DNA of 64,000 nt from Bacillus_I endophytica_A (GTDB lineage Bacteria; Bacillota; Bacilli; Bacillales; Bacillaceae_H), in the NCBI RefSeq assembly GCF_026790145.1, contig NZ_JALAMS010000009.1, forward strand, positions 1 to 64,000. Reading direction: 5' to 3'. A program made the position numbers and the translations under genes. Below the pieces are notes generated by a model. It searched no databases and had not been told where the DNA came from. It was given only the letters and a program-made list of their open reading frames with translations. Positions 25,636-33,830 of the stretch are shown here, one piece after another (the first letter of the stretch is position 1; the number at the start of each line of letters is the position of its first letter).

Positions 25636-25944
25636 CTACGCTTTCTTGTGTAGTACAAGTCCGTCATACGTATTTTCCATATGATAATCTTTGAAAATAG
25701 ATACGATTGTGACAAGGCCAATTACGAGAATAAGCGTAATAGCAAGAGCTGTTGTTATATCAGCAAGAGGTGCAATAATAGCAGCCGCAACGGCTGGGGT
25801 CATCGTAATACAAAGATCTTTCGGTTTTTGCTGTACGTTTGTGAGCGGTGATAGAAGCTTTCCGATCATTCCTTTCACCATAATCGTTTGTTCACCGTGA
25901 GATACGGCTTTGTGTAAAGCATGTTTTTCTGCTACTATAATCAT
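25636..25944 (-). CDS. Small membrane protein, unknown function
   Basis: A 102-residue protein with a hydrophobic double segment, TPAVAAAIIAPLADITTALA and ITLILVIGLVTIVSIF, in its second half and a charged C-terminus (YDGLVLHKKA). The start is ATG at 25944 with GAGGAGG. The family is not recognised. It is monocistronic. Confidence 0.5.
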   Translation of the reverse strand: MIIVAEKHALHKAVSHGEQTIMVKGMIGKLLSPLTNVQQKPKDLCITMTPAVAAAIIAPLADITTALAITLILVIGLVTIVSIFKDYHMENTYDGLVLHKKA

Positions 25945-26048
25945 AAGTAGAAACCTCCTCTAGTTTGCGTTATTTAGTTTAATATTCGCTACGAAGAGGA
26001 GATATCCTGCTTCAAAATGTAAAAAATATATGAATTTTCAATCATTTT

Positions 26049-26080
26049 GACAAAAAGCCCTTTTAGAAAGGGCTTTTTTT
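26049..26080 (-). terminator. Terminator of cvfB
   Basis: AAAGCCC TTTTAGAAA GGGCTTT lies two bases past the cvfB stop codon and has A/T runs on both sides. Confidence 0.85.
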
Positions 26081-26081
26081 G

Positions 26082-26942
26082 TTAAGATTTCGTTATATAT
26101 GTCCAACCATCTTCTTGATACACTTTCTTTTGTTTCATTAACCCTCCAAGCGCACGCTTGAAAGCTCCCTTGCTCATTCCGAACTGTTCTAAAATGTCAT
26201 CTGGATGACTTTTATCACTATATGGCATCGCACCATTTCGCCCTTCCATATAAGCTAAAATTTCTTCTGCGTCATCACTCATTTTATCTTGCTTACGTGG
26301 AAAAAGAGATACATTTAAAGTGCCATCTTCTTTTACATCAATAACGCGACCGCTTACTCTTTCTCCTAAACGTGGTTCACGTTTACGTTCGCTTTCATGA
26401 ATAAAACAGCGATATCCCTCTTCTGAAATCATGAAACTGCCAATTTTCATTAAACGATACACATTTCCTGTAATGTCGCTGTTATATGCAGTTTTAGGAG
26501 CTTTACGCGCTACTTGTTCCATAATATTTTCTGTCGCGAGGCGGCCAAGAAGACGACCTTTACGATCCGTTTTAATGCTCACATATAACCAATCACCAAC
26601 TTCAGGCCACAAATGTTCAAGCGCTGATAAATCATCAAGGGAAACAAGCAAATCTGTGCTTATGCCAATATCAACAAAAATCCCTAAATGACGTTGAACG
26701 CCAACAACTTGCGCCCATCCATAGCGCCCTTTTTGAATATTTGGTTTCTTCATTGTAGCTGTAATACGTTCTTGTTTATCATGATAAAGGAAGACTTCTA
26801 CATCTTCGCCAACTTCAATTTCACCAATAATTTCTGATTCATGTAGCAATACATCTTCACTGCCATTTGTTAAAAATACGCCGAACGGTGCTTCACGCTC
26901 CACTTCTAGCGTCACAATCGTTCCTGCTTCAATCTTACTCAT
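26082..26942 (-). CDS. cvfB: CvfB/YitL-like S1 RNA-binding protein
   Basis: A 286-residue cytoplasmic RNA-binding protein with tandem S1 domains and a C-terminal winged helix. S1-like units are at residues about 5-60 (TIVTLEVEREAPFGVFLTNG), 70-130 (RYGWAQVVGVQRHLGIFVDI) and 150-225 (RVSGRVIDVKEDGTLNVSLF). The winged helix ends with ILEQFGMSKGAFKRALGGLM. CvfB affects virulence-gene expression in Staphylococcus; B. subtilis YitL is less studied. The start at 26942 follows GAGGAGGAAGAG; the upstream in-frame extension to 26996 has no ribosome binding site. Confidence 0.9.
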   Translation of the reverse strand: MSKIEAGTIVTLEVEREAPFGVFLTNGSEDVLLHESEIIGEIEVGEDVEVFLYHDKQERITATMKKPNIQKGRYGWAQVVGVQRHLGIFVDIGISTDLLVSLDDLSALEHLWPEVGDWLYVSIKTDRKGRLLGRLATENIMEQVARKAPKTAYNSDITGNVYRLMKIGSFMISEEGYRCFIHESERKREPRLGERVSGRVIDVKEDGTLNVSLFPRKQDKMSDDAEEILAYMEGRNGAMPYSDKSHPDDILEQFGMSKGAFKRALGGLMKQKKVYQEDGWTYITKS

Positions 26943-27071
26943 GCTCTTTCTCTTCCTCCTCAATGGTGCATTTGTTGCTCCTACTAAATCTACCATGATT
27001 TAGTATAGATGTATAGATTATTTCAAGAAAGACTCGTTTTAGATTGCGCTAGTTTCTCCTACTTTTATTCT

Positions 27072-28637
27072 TCAACTCGATATTTTTGCCCTTTTTTCTT
27101 GTTTTTCAATGTTGCCTTTTTCATCTTTAAAAACAATATGTTCTCTTGAAAAATGAACAGGAGAAGTGATACCCGCTGCTGCAGCTAAATTATATAACCC
27201 TTCTCGAAGAGACAAGATATAATTACATACACGGAATGATTTTTCTTCTACTATAAGGGCTTTCTGCAGTTTAGGATCTGTTGTTGCAACCCCAACAGGA
27301 CAATTGTTTGTATGACAAACTTGTGCTCTTATACATCCAACCGAAAACATCATGCCGCGAGCAATATTCACAAAATCAGCGCCCATTGCAAGCGCTACTG
27401 CAATCTTGTCAGGCGTAAGCAATTTTCCAGAAGCAAATACTTTTACTTTATCTCGAACTCCGTATTTTCGTAGTAAATCATCTACAATAGGCAGAGCTGT
27501 ATAAATCGGCAACCCAGCAGCATCAGCAAGTTCTGAATAAGAGGCTCCAGTTCCTCCTTCACCTCCATCAATTGTGAAAAAATCTGGACTTCTCCCACTT
27601 TTTGCGATATATGCGATAAGCTCTTCAAGTTCTTTTACATTCCCTACAACAAGCTTCACACCGACCGGCTTTCCTCCAATACTACGGAGCTTTTCAATGA
27701 AATCAAGCATTCCTTCTCTGCTGCTAAACTGTTTGAAACGGTTGGGGCTATCAATCGATTCTCCAGCCTTAACTTGACGGATTTCAGCAATTTCATCTGT
27801 TACTTTTCTGCCATCAACATGGCCACCTCTTGTTTTTGCGCCTTGAGCAAGCTTCAGTTCAAATGCTTTCAGTTCTTTTATTTCACTTTTCTTTTTAAAT
27901 TCTTCCCATGAAAACTCTCCATCTTTCGTTCGCACTCCAAAAAGACCTGGGCCAATTTGACAAATAATATCTGCGACCCCTTTTAAATGATGAGGCGACA
28001 ATCCACCTTCTCCTGTATTCATCCATGTTCCTCCGGCAAGTTTCAGCCCTTTAGAAAGAGCTGTAATAGCCCGATCCCCAAGCGATCCATAACTTATTGC
28101 AGATTGCCCAACGTTTCCCTTTACATAGAAAGGCTTTTCACATGTATGCTCACCAATAATTTGCACAGCATCTTCATGAAGAAGATATGGGGAAGCCTCT
28201 ACCTCTTCTCGATGTTCTTTTCGTCTCAACAAGTTATCTTCGTCTATTTTATAAACTTTTGTTTTTACTTTTTGCTTATTATCAACCTTCAGCTCCTCAC
28301 GCTGAGCTGGAAATAGAGAATTTGCAATATAGTAACCAGGACGCTCAAATTCACGCTCCGAACCAAAACCAATTAACCTGCTTTTATATTTAGCAGATTT
28401 CATTGTTTGCTCATATTCTATCCGTGAAAATGGCTTGCTTTCATTATCATTATGAAATAAATACTGTCTCATTTCAGGTCCAATTTTCTCTAAGATGTAG
28501 CGTACCTTCCCTAAAACAGGAAAATTCCTTAGCACGGAATGTTCCTTCTGTTTTTCATCTCTTATGTAAATCCATAAAAATATGGCTCCTGGGATTAATA
28601 ATAACAGCAATGCACCGACTAGAATAGTTTGCTTCAT
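27072..28637 (-). CDS. yerD: GltB-like FMN-binding glutamate synthase domain protein (YerD)
   Basis: A 521-residue protein with one N-terminal membrane helix (residues 4-25) followed by a glutamate-synthase-like FMN and [3Fe-4S] domain. Motifs: GEGGLSPHHLKG, KTRGGHVDGRKVTDEIAEIR, FFTIDGGEGGTGASYSELAD, and CIRAQVCHTNNCPVGVATTD (cluster cysteines). It lacks the glutaminase domain, so it is not a complete glutamate synthase; the electron donor and substrate are unknown. The start is odd. ATG at 28637 has no clear Shine-Dalgarno and lies on sequence that also encodes LNEAN of the truncated pyruvate oxidase upstream. A deletion seems to have joined the two genes here, so the first codons of yerD are probably borrowed. 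Confidence 0.83.
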   Translation of the reverse strand: MKQTILVGALLLLLIPGAIFLWIYIRDEKQKEHSVLRNFPVLGKVRYILEKIGPEMRQYLFHNDNESKPFSRIEYEQTMKSAKYKSRLIGFGSEREFERPGYYIANSLFPAQREELKVDNKQKVKTKVYKIDEDNLLRRKEHREEVEASPYLLHEDAVQIIGEHTCEKPFYVKGNVGQSAISYGSLGDRAITALSKGLKLAGGTWMNTGEGGLSPHHLKGVADIICQIGPGLFGVRTKDGEFSWEEFKKKSEIKELKAFELKLAQGAKTRGGHVDGRKVTDEIAEIRQVKAGESIDSPNRFKQFSSREGMLDFIEKLRSIGGKPVGVKLVVGNVKELEELIAYIAKSGRSPDFFTIDGGEGGTGASYSELADAAGLPIYTALPIVDDLLRKYGVRDKVKVFASGKLLTPDKIAVALAMGADFVNIARGMMFSVGCIRAQVCHTNNCPVGVATTDPKLQKALIVEEKSFRVCNYILSLREGLYNLAAAAGITSPVHFSREHIVFKDEKGNIEKQEKRAKISS

Positions 28638-29240
28638 TTAAATATGTAACAGCTTTCTTTAGATCCTCCTCTCCATTTGGAACAATCTGAGCTTCTCTAA
28701 AAACTGATGAGGTATACATTAAACTCTCGTCAATTTCTTGAACAAGGATATCGTCTGGAATGGTTAAAATAGCGCCCCCTTTTTTAGCATATGCCGTTTT
28801 AATTGCTTGATTTAAAAGATCTGGGAGCGTGTCTGCTCTTTGCACCGTTTTATTGAACACGGCTACGTCATCAAACATGCGCTGCAAATTAATTTCCTGA
28901 AAATCATCTCTCCCAAGTTTTTCAGTTGATACTTGTCCAGCAAGAACGAGCATTGGTACGCTATCTGATGCTGCATCATACATCCCATTTAAAAGATGAA
29001 CTGCTCCAGGACCTGCAATTGATAAACACACCCCTATTTTCCCTGTAATTTTTGCGTAGCTTGAAGCAGCGAGAGATGCTGCTTCCTCGTGGCGGACTCC
29101 AATAAATTTAATTTGCTCTTTTGCTTTTCTTAACTCCTCCATTACATTGTTGATAGAATCTCCTGGAAGACCGTATATATGATCAATATTCCATTCTTGT
29201 AGTGAACGAATTAACGCTTGACCAGCGTTGTTTTAGCCAT
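28627..29240 (-). pseudogene. Truncated and frameshifted pyruvate oxidase (TPP enzyme)
   Basis: The N-terminal third of a pyruvate oxidase/acetolactate-synthase-type enzyme (YdaP/SpxB-like). It opens with ATG GCT AAA ACA at 29240 behind AAGGAAG. A one-base deletion near codon 5 shifts frame. The correct frame then gives IYGLPGDSINNVMEELRKAK, FIGVRHEEAASLAASSYAKI (catalytic Glu), LSIAGPGAVHLLNGMYDAAS and AYAKKGGAILTIPDDILVQE. It ends at KAVTYLNEAN, where yerD sequence begins. The middle (FAD) and C-terminal (TPP) domains are gone. Two independent defects mark it as dead. Confidence 0.87.
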
Positions 29241-29305
29241 AATGTAGTTCTTCCTTTTTTAGGTAAATATTTCACGTTGTCTAAAATTCAAACATTCTTA
29301 AATAA

Positions 29306-29332
29306 AAAAAGCTTCACATAGTGAAACTTTTT
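29306..29332. terminator. Hairpin between pox remnant and permease
   Basis: AAAAAGCTTCAC and GTGAAACTTTTT pair around ATA with one mismatch pair. It lies upstream of both divergent genes, so it may be left from a lost gene or act as a 5' hairpin. Confidence 0.45.
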
Positions 29333-29420
29333 ATTTCTCTATTCGTTTGTAACTATGTGTCTTTGTTGTTCTCTTTCATCAACGTGGATTACGATTACTT
29401 TACAAGGAGATGGAAGACTT

Positions 29421-30302
29421 ATGTCAAAAGAATCTTTTTTACAAATGAATACGGTTTTTATTAGTATATTAGTAGAGGCCCTACCATTCGTCGTTCTTGG
29501 CGTCATTATCTCGGGCGTGATTCAAATGTTCATTACAGAAAATATGCTAGCTAAAATTATTCCTAAGAATCGTTTTCTCTCTGTTATAGTGACCTCTGTG
29601 CTTGGAAGCCTTTTTCCTGCTTGTGAGTGCGGCATTGTCCCTATTACAAGACGACTTATCGGAAAAGGAGTTCCTCTTCATGGAGCTACAAGCTTTATGC
29701 TAACAGGACCTGTTATCAACCCTGTTGTGATTTTCTCCACATATGTAGCATTTGGGAATGATTGGAAGATGGTTGGCTATCGGTGCATTTTATCCTTTAT
29801 TGTAGCTCTTTTTGCTGGTTGGATTATCTCCCTTCAATTTAAGGACGGGCAGCTACGCAATGAGGCTACACACCATCATCATGACCATTCCCTTGCTTTT
29901 TCGAAGAAGTTTAGCGATATGGTACGTCACACATTAGATGAATTTTTCTCAGTTGGTAAGTTTTTTATCATTGGAGCCTTAATTGCGGCAGCGATGCAAA
30001 CATTTGTTAAAACATCCACACTTCTTTCTTTAGGAGATGGACCTATTATGTCTATTATAATAATGATGGCACTCGCTTTCGTTCTTTCTCTTTGCTCATC
30101 AGCTGATGCTTTTGTTGCTTCATCTTTCCGAAGCACGTTCAGTAATGGCTCACTTGTTGCATTCTTAGTATTTGGTCCAATGTTTGATATTAAAAATATG
30201 CTTGTTATGCTCGGAACTTTTAAGTCTAAACTCGTATTTTTCCTACTCTTCTACGTTACGATTTTTGTCTTTTTAGGAGCACTTATTATTTCTTATTTGT
30301 AA
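29421..30302 (+). CDS. ycgR: Permease, YcgR/DUF318 (ArsP_1-like) family
   Basis: A 293-residue integral membrane permease with about eight helices. Conserved loops are LGSLFPACECGIVPITRRLI (with the CECG cysteines) and SLCSSADAFVASSFRSTF, which pair as inverted-repeat core elements of this family. A His-rich loop (EATHHHHDHSLAF) lies in the middle. The start is ATG at 29421 behind AAGGAGATGG; the earlier start at 29355 has no ribosome binding site. It is followed 13 bp later by the YcgQ-like subunit. The transported compound is unknown. The His-rich loops in both proteins hint at metal (inference). A half Zur-like ATTACGATT occurs at 29388-29396. Confidence 0.85.
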   Translation: MSKESFLQMNTVFISILVEALPFVVLGVIISGVIQMFITENMLAKIIPKNRFLSVIVTSVLGSLFPACECGIVPITRRLIGKGVPLHGATSFMLTGPVINPVVIFSTYVAFGNDWKMVGYRCILSFIVALFAGWIISLQFKDGQLRNEATHHHHDHSLAFSKKFSDMVRHTLDEFFSVGKFFIIGALIAAAMQTFVKTSTLLSLGDGPIMSIIIMMALAFVLSLCSSADAFVASSFRSTFSNGSLVAFLVFGPMFDIKNMLVMLGTFKSKLVFFLLFYVTIFVFLGALIISYL

Positions 30303-30315
30303 AGGAGGAGACAAA

Positions 30316-31173
30316 GTGGTACGCATTTTAATCTTAATTGGTTTTAGTTTTATTTTTATGCACCTGCATGCTACAGGAACAATTAATAAATATATTAATA
30401 TGAAATATAGCTATATCTCATTTAGTACGATATTTATCTTTATTTTACTAACCATTGCTCAAGTTTATTTTTACGTAAAAGATGGTGATAAGAAAAATCA
30501 CGATGATCATGAACATGATCATTCATGCAGCTGTGGCCATGATCACAGTCATGATGAAGATAAATGGTACAAAAAGCTCGTTGTGTACCCGATTATGATT
30601 TTCCCTCTCGTTGCTGTTATGTGCTTCCCAATTGCAACGCTTGATTCAAAAATGGTTGAAGCAAAAGGATTTCACTTTCCTATTCTAGAAGGTGATGATG
30701 CATCAAGTAACCATCAAATTTTGCAACCTGATACAAGCACATATTACGGAGCAGAAGATTACGAAAAATTAATGGATAAATCAAAGAAACAGTATGAAAA
30801 GAAAAACTCCATTATTCTAAATGACGACAATTATTTAAAGGGAATGGAAACCATCTATAATTTCCCTGGAGAGTTCACAGGAAAAATGGTATCACTAACC
30901 GGTTTTTCTTATAATAGTGATGACTTGAAGAAGAATGAAGTTTTTCTATTTAGATTCGGAATTATTCACTGTGTAGCAGATTCGGGTGTCTATGGGATGC
31001 TCATTCAATTCCCAGACGATATGGACTTGGAAAATGACGAATGGCTACGTGTAAGTGGAGAACTAGACACAATGTATTATCAACCATTCAAAAAAACAAT
31101 TCCTGTTTTAAAAGTGAAAAAGTACGAGAAGATAAGCGAACCAGAAGATACTTATGTTTATCGTCAATACTAA
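30316..31173 (+). CDS. ycgQ: YcgQ/TIGR03943-family permease subunit
   Basis: A 285-residue protein with two or three N-terminal helices and a long extracytoplasmic part. Between them is a His/Cys-rich stretch (DDHEHDHSCSCGHDHSHDED) able to bind divalent metal. The soluble C-terminal region contains GKMVSLTGFSYNSDDLKKNE and HCVADSGVYGMLIQFPDD, an OB-like domain typical of the family. GTG start behind AAAGGAGGAG. It is encoded directly after the YcgR-like permease and ends at a strong terminator, so the two form a bicistronic unit. Confidence 0.85.
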   Translation: MVRILILIGFSFIFMHLHATGTINKYINMKYSYISFSTIFIFILLTIAQVYFYVKDGDKKNHDDHEHDHSCSCGHDHSHDEDKWYKKLVVYPIMIFPLVAVMCFPIATLDSKMVEAKGFHFPILEGDDASSNHQILQPDTSTYYGAEDYEKLMDKSKKQYEKKNSIILNDDNYLKGMETIYNFPGEFTGKMVSLTGFSYNSDDLKKNEVFLFRFGIIHCVADSGVYGMLIQFPDDMDLENDEWLRVSGELDTMYYQPFKKTIPVLKVKKYEKISEPEDTYVYRQY

Positions 31174-31203
31174 TAAAAAAAGCCGCTTAATGCGGCTTTT
31201 TTA
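31172..31203 (+). terminator. Terminator of ycgRQ
   Basis: AAAAAGCCGC TTAAT GCGGCTTTTTTA directly follows the ycgQ stop codon. Confidence 0.9.
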
Positions 31204-31292
31204 TTAGGCATTTGTCTATTTTTTTTAGGACAAATCCCCGAATTTTATCTTTCGTATATATTATAAGAGACTCGTAAAAGGAGGTAATACAT

Positions 31293-31586
31293 GTGCATCA
31301 TCACTCTTACTTTCCTCATTATTATCAAAGAAACTATAAGCCGAACAACCAAAATGAACAAAATTATTCTTCATCACATCATGAAAATTTTGCCCACCCT
31401 ACTACTCCCCCATTTCCATATGGAGAAGGAAGTTTAGAATATCGTTTGAATTATCTTTCTTACCAAGTTCAGCAACTTATTGAGCAAAACAAACAGCTTC
31501 TTGAGCGTTTAGATCGAAAAGCTCCTGAACAAAGTCAAACGGTCACAGCACCAAGTGGAGGCGGCTCTATTATTGTCCGGATGTGA
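31293..31586 (+). CDS. Small His/Tyr/Asn-rich protein, possibly spore-associated
   Basis: A 97-residue protein. The N-terminal half is rich in H, Y, N and P (MHHHSYFPHYYQRN, HHENFAHP). A short coiled coil follows (YQVQQLIEQNKQLLERLDRK), then a Gly-rich end (GGGSIIVRM). This layout recalls small spore-coat or GerP-like proteins, but I cannot assign a family. The start is GTG at 31293, seven bases after AGGAGGT; the ATG two bases earlier is in another frame. It is monocistronic. If it is a sporulation gene, a sigmaK or sigmaE promoter would be expected; I could not identify one. Confidence 0.6.
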   Translation: MHHHSYFPHYYQRNYKPNNQNEQNYSSSHHENFAHPTTPPFPYGEGSLEYRLNYLSYQVQQLIEQNKQLLERLDRKAPEQSQTVTAPSGGGSIIVRM

Positions 31587-31664
31587 ACACTAGAGTGGAA
31601 GGTCTTCCTCTTAAAGGAGTCCTTCATTGATAAAAAGTGGACAAGTTTAAGTGAATTTCTCCAT

Positions 31665-31696
31665 AAAAAAACTCCTGCTATTTTGCAGGAGCTTCT
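31665..31696 (-). terminator. Terminator of the CorC-type gene
   Basis: AAGCTCCTGC and GCAGGAGTTT flank AAAATA, with a T run on the minus strand. Confidence 0.85.
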
Positions 31697-31708
31697 GAGT
31701 TTTCTTTC

Positions 31709-33052
31709 CTATCCGTGCTTTCGTTCCGTATCCTCTTCCATTTCTTCATTTAATTCTTTAATTAAGAAAGAGACTTGAAGAATTTGATGATTTTCAATTT
31801 CTACTACTTCAAAACGGTACTGATCATCTTCAACAACAGGATTCTCATCTGGGGTTGAAGCCATTTTCACTTGCATCCATCCCCCTATTGTATCAACGTT
31901 CTCTCGCTGATCAAACGTCATTCCGAATCGCTCTTCTAAATCATCTAAAAGAACGCGTCCATTTAAAAGATAGTAGCCCTGTTCTTGTTCTACTACGTCT
32001 GGAATTTCATCAGTATCAAATTCGTCTTGAATGTCACCAACAATTTCTTCTAATATATCCTCCATCGAAATAATTCCTGACGTTCCTCCATATTCATCCA
32101 TAACAACGGCAATATGAATGTGTTCTTTTTTCATCTTCACTAACACATCTTGCAAACGTGTTGATTCATGAATAAAAGGAATCGGATGGATATGTTTTTT
32201 CATATTTAATGATCGTCCAAGAACAAGGTTTGTGACCATTTCCTTAGCATTTACAACACCGATAATTTTGTCTTTATCTCCTTCTTCTGTTACAGGGTAA
32301 CGTGTAAAGTGGTTTTCATCAATAATTTGTAAAAGCTCTTCCTTTTCCATCTCCTGATCAAAAACAATCATTCTTGTTCTTGGTACCATAATATCTTTTG
32401 CAACCCTTTCATCAAATGAAAGGATGTTTTGCATATACGAAAGCTCTGTTTGATTGATTTCTCCACTTTGATAACTCTGCGTCATAATAATTTTAAGCTC
32501 TTCTTCTGAGTGTGCTTGTTCATGACCCGCAGGCTTTACCCCAAATATGCGAAGGATAATACGCGCTGAGCCGTTTAAAAGCCAAATAAGAGGAAATAAA
32601 ATTTTCCCAAATAGCACAAGCGGCTGAGCTAACAAAAGCGTAACTCTTTCAGTATACTGGATAGCCAATGTTTTCGGAGCAAGTTCTCCTAAGACAACAT
32701 GTAAAAACGTCATAATACCTAATGCAAGCGCGTAAGAAACAACTGTTGTCCAAGCTGTAGGAATGCCCAATTCATGAAATACAGGGTGCAAAAGTCGTTC
32801 TACAGTAGGTTCTCCAAGCGTCCCAAGACCTAAAGCTGTCACTGTGATTCCGAGCTGACAAGCTGAAAGGTAATAATCCAAATTGGTTACTAGTTTCTTT
32901 ACAGCAACCGCTTTTTTATTTCCTTCTGAGATAAGCTGCTCAATGCGCGACATTCTTACTTTTACAACAGCAAATTCGGCCCCTACAAAAAAGGCTGTCA
33001 ATACAATTAAAAGAGCTACTAATATTAAATTAATGATAATGGTCGTGTCCAA
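31709..33052 (-). CDS. CNNM/CorC (HlyC) family membrane protein, probable Mg2+ transporter
   Basis: A 447-residue protein with a DUF21/CNNM membrane domain (about four helices; residues 5-190, containing LSACQLGITVTALGLGTLGE), a CBS pair (about 215-340, with IMVPRTRMIVFDQE and VMDEYGGTSGIISMEDILEE) and a C-terminal CorC_HlyC domain (from about 360). Members such as B. subtilis MpfA export Mg2+. The annotation 'hemolysin' is historical. The start is TTG at 33052, the first start codon after an in-frame stop. Its ribosome binding site GAGGGG sits in the arm of a hairpin. The leader is about 190 nt long, suggesting post-transcriptional control. Confidence 0.9.
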   Translation of the reverse strand: MDTTIIINLILVALLIVLTAFFVGAEFAVVKVRMSRIEQLISEGNKKAVAVKKLVTNLDYYLSACQLGITVTALGLGTLGEPTVERLLHPVFHELGIPTAWTTVVSYALALGIMTFLHVVLGELAPKTLAIQYTERVTLLLAQPLVLFGKILFPLIWLLNGSARIILRIFGVKPAGHEQAHSEEELKIIMTQSYQSGEINQTELSYMQNILSFDERVAKDIMVPRTRMIVFDQEMEKEELLQIIDENHFTRYPVTEEGDKDKIIGVVNAKEMVTNLVLGRSLNMKKHIHPIPFIHESTRLQDVLVKMKKEHIHIAVVMDEYGGTSGIISMEDILEEIVGDIQDEFDTDEIPDVVEQEQGYYLLNGRVLLDDLEERFGMTFDQRENVDTIGGWMQVKMASTPDENPVVEDDQYRFEVVEIENHQILQVSFLIKELNEEMEEDTERKHG

Positions 33053-33057
33053 CTTAT

Positions 33058-33084
33058 CCCCTCTAAAAAGAGGGAATCACCTCC
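33058..33084 (-). promoter_or_regulatory. SD-sequestering hairpin in the CorC-type leader
   Basis: CCCTCT (33069-33074) and AGAGGG (33059-33064) form a stem with an AAAA/TTTT loop, and the second arm contains the GAGGGG Shine-Dalgarno of the TTG start. A second, stronger SD-like GGAGGTG (33078-33084) lies just upstream and could compete for the CCCTC arm. This is the layout of a translational switch. Confidence 0.5.
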
Positions 33085-33094
33085 GCTATAAAAA

Positions 33095-33232
33095 TTATTT
33101 ATATCTACCCGTAGAGTGATGACCATGAGATAGGTACCCAAGCCAAAACGGTCCTTTGTTTTCAATTAATACGGTTACATTCTTCTGACTAATCGTTCTC
33201 CATAGCGCCTTCCCAACGTCTTCACCCCCTTT
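33095..33232 (-). other. Open frame in the CorC-type leader without a standard start
   Basis: One frame stays open for 45 codons and ends with TAA at 33095-33097. It reads GEDVGKALWRTISQKNVTVL then IENKGPFWLGYLSHGHHSTG and RYK. The composition is strikingly protein-like, but there is no ATG, GTG or TTG in frame. In the neighbouring frame GGGGGTGA is followed by a TTG and a 13-codon frame (GRRYGERLVRRM) that stops inside this one. Either a leader peptide with frameshifting or a decayed or miscalled small gene would explain it. Confidence 0.35.
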
Positions 33233-33314
33233 TTATTAGCTTATATTTTAGCATATATTAACTTCTATGTATATTTATTATTCCGGAACCGTTTTTTACT
33301 CTTTTCACTATGTA

Positions 33315-33569
33315 TTACAACACATTTGTAAAATGCAGAAGAAGCACAGCCCCTCCTAAAACGACACACGATACATGACCTTCCCTTTTTTCTTTTTTAA
33401 ACTCTGTTATGTTATTGAAGATAAGTGACAGAGACATAGCTACTAGCATCCAAGAAACAACGTTAAAATTCTCGATATTCCCTTTCTTTTCCATAATGAG
33501 TATAGTTAAAGCCAATATGATGGTGAAAATAGAAAAAACTATACCACCTGCTTTACATAAGCGATCCAT
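33315..33569 (-). CDS. Small membrane protein, unknown function
   Basis: An 84-residue protein with about three hydrophobic segments: GIVFSIFTIILALTILIM, VVSWMLVAMSLSLIFNNI and VVLGGAVLLLHFTNVL. A basic loop FKKEKREGH lies between the last two. GAAAGGGATGG precedes the ATG. The family is not recognised. It is monocistronic. The 33570-33830 gap contains the promoter region of the deacetylase and no gene. Confidence 0.55.
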   Translation of the reverse strand: MDRLCKAGGIVFSIFTIILALTILIMEKKGNIENFNVVSWMLVAMSLSLIFNNITEFKKEKREGHVSCVVLGGAVLLLHFTNVL

Positions 33570-33830
33570 CTTTCCATCCCTTTCTCAAAACTTCTCCTTT
33601 TCTTCTTTTTTCAAAAAGTTTACGAAATGCATGCCTTCCCTTTATTTTAACATATAGTAAAGATTTACAAAAAGTATAGAGGAAATATTCAATGAATTTA
33701 AATTAGTTAATATCTTCCGATAATTATCATTTTTTACCTTATATATTACACTTTTATTACATTTTCATTGCAAATGTAAAGAGAGTCTATTATACTCACA
33801 TATAGAGAAAAAAATTTAGGAGTTTTTGAG

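Noticed and set aside
29388..29396. ATTACGATT as a Zur box for ycgR
   Set aside because: Just one half-site matches; the left half of the palindrome is absent, so it is mentioned only as a weak hint.
33053..33240. Mg2+ M-box or Mn2+ yybP-ykoY riboswitch in the CorC-type leader
   Set aside because: The conserved loop sequences of those riboswitches that I know are not present; kept as an unassigned leader.
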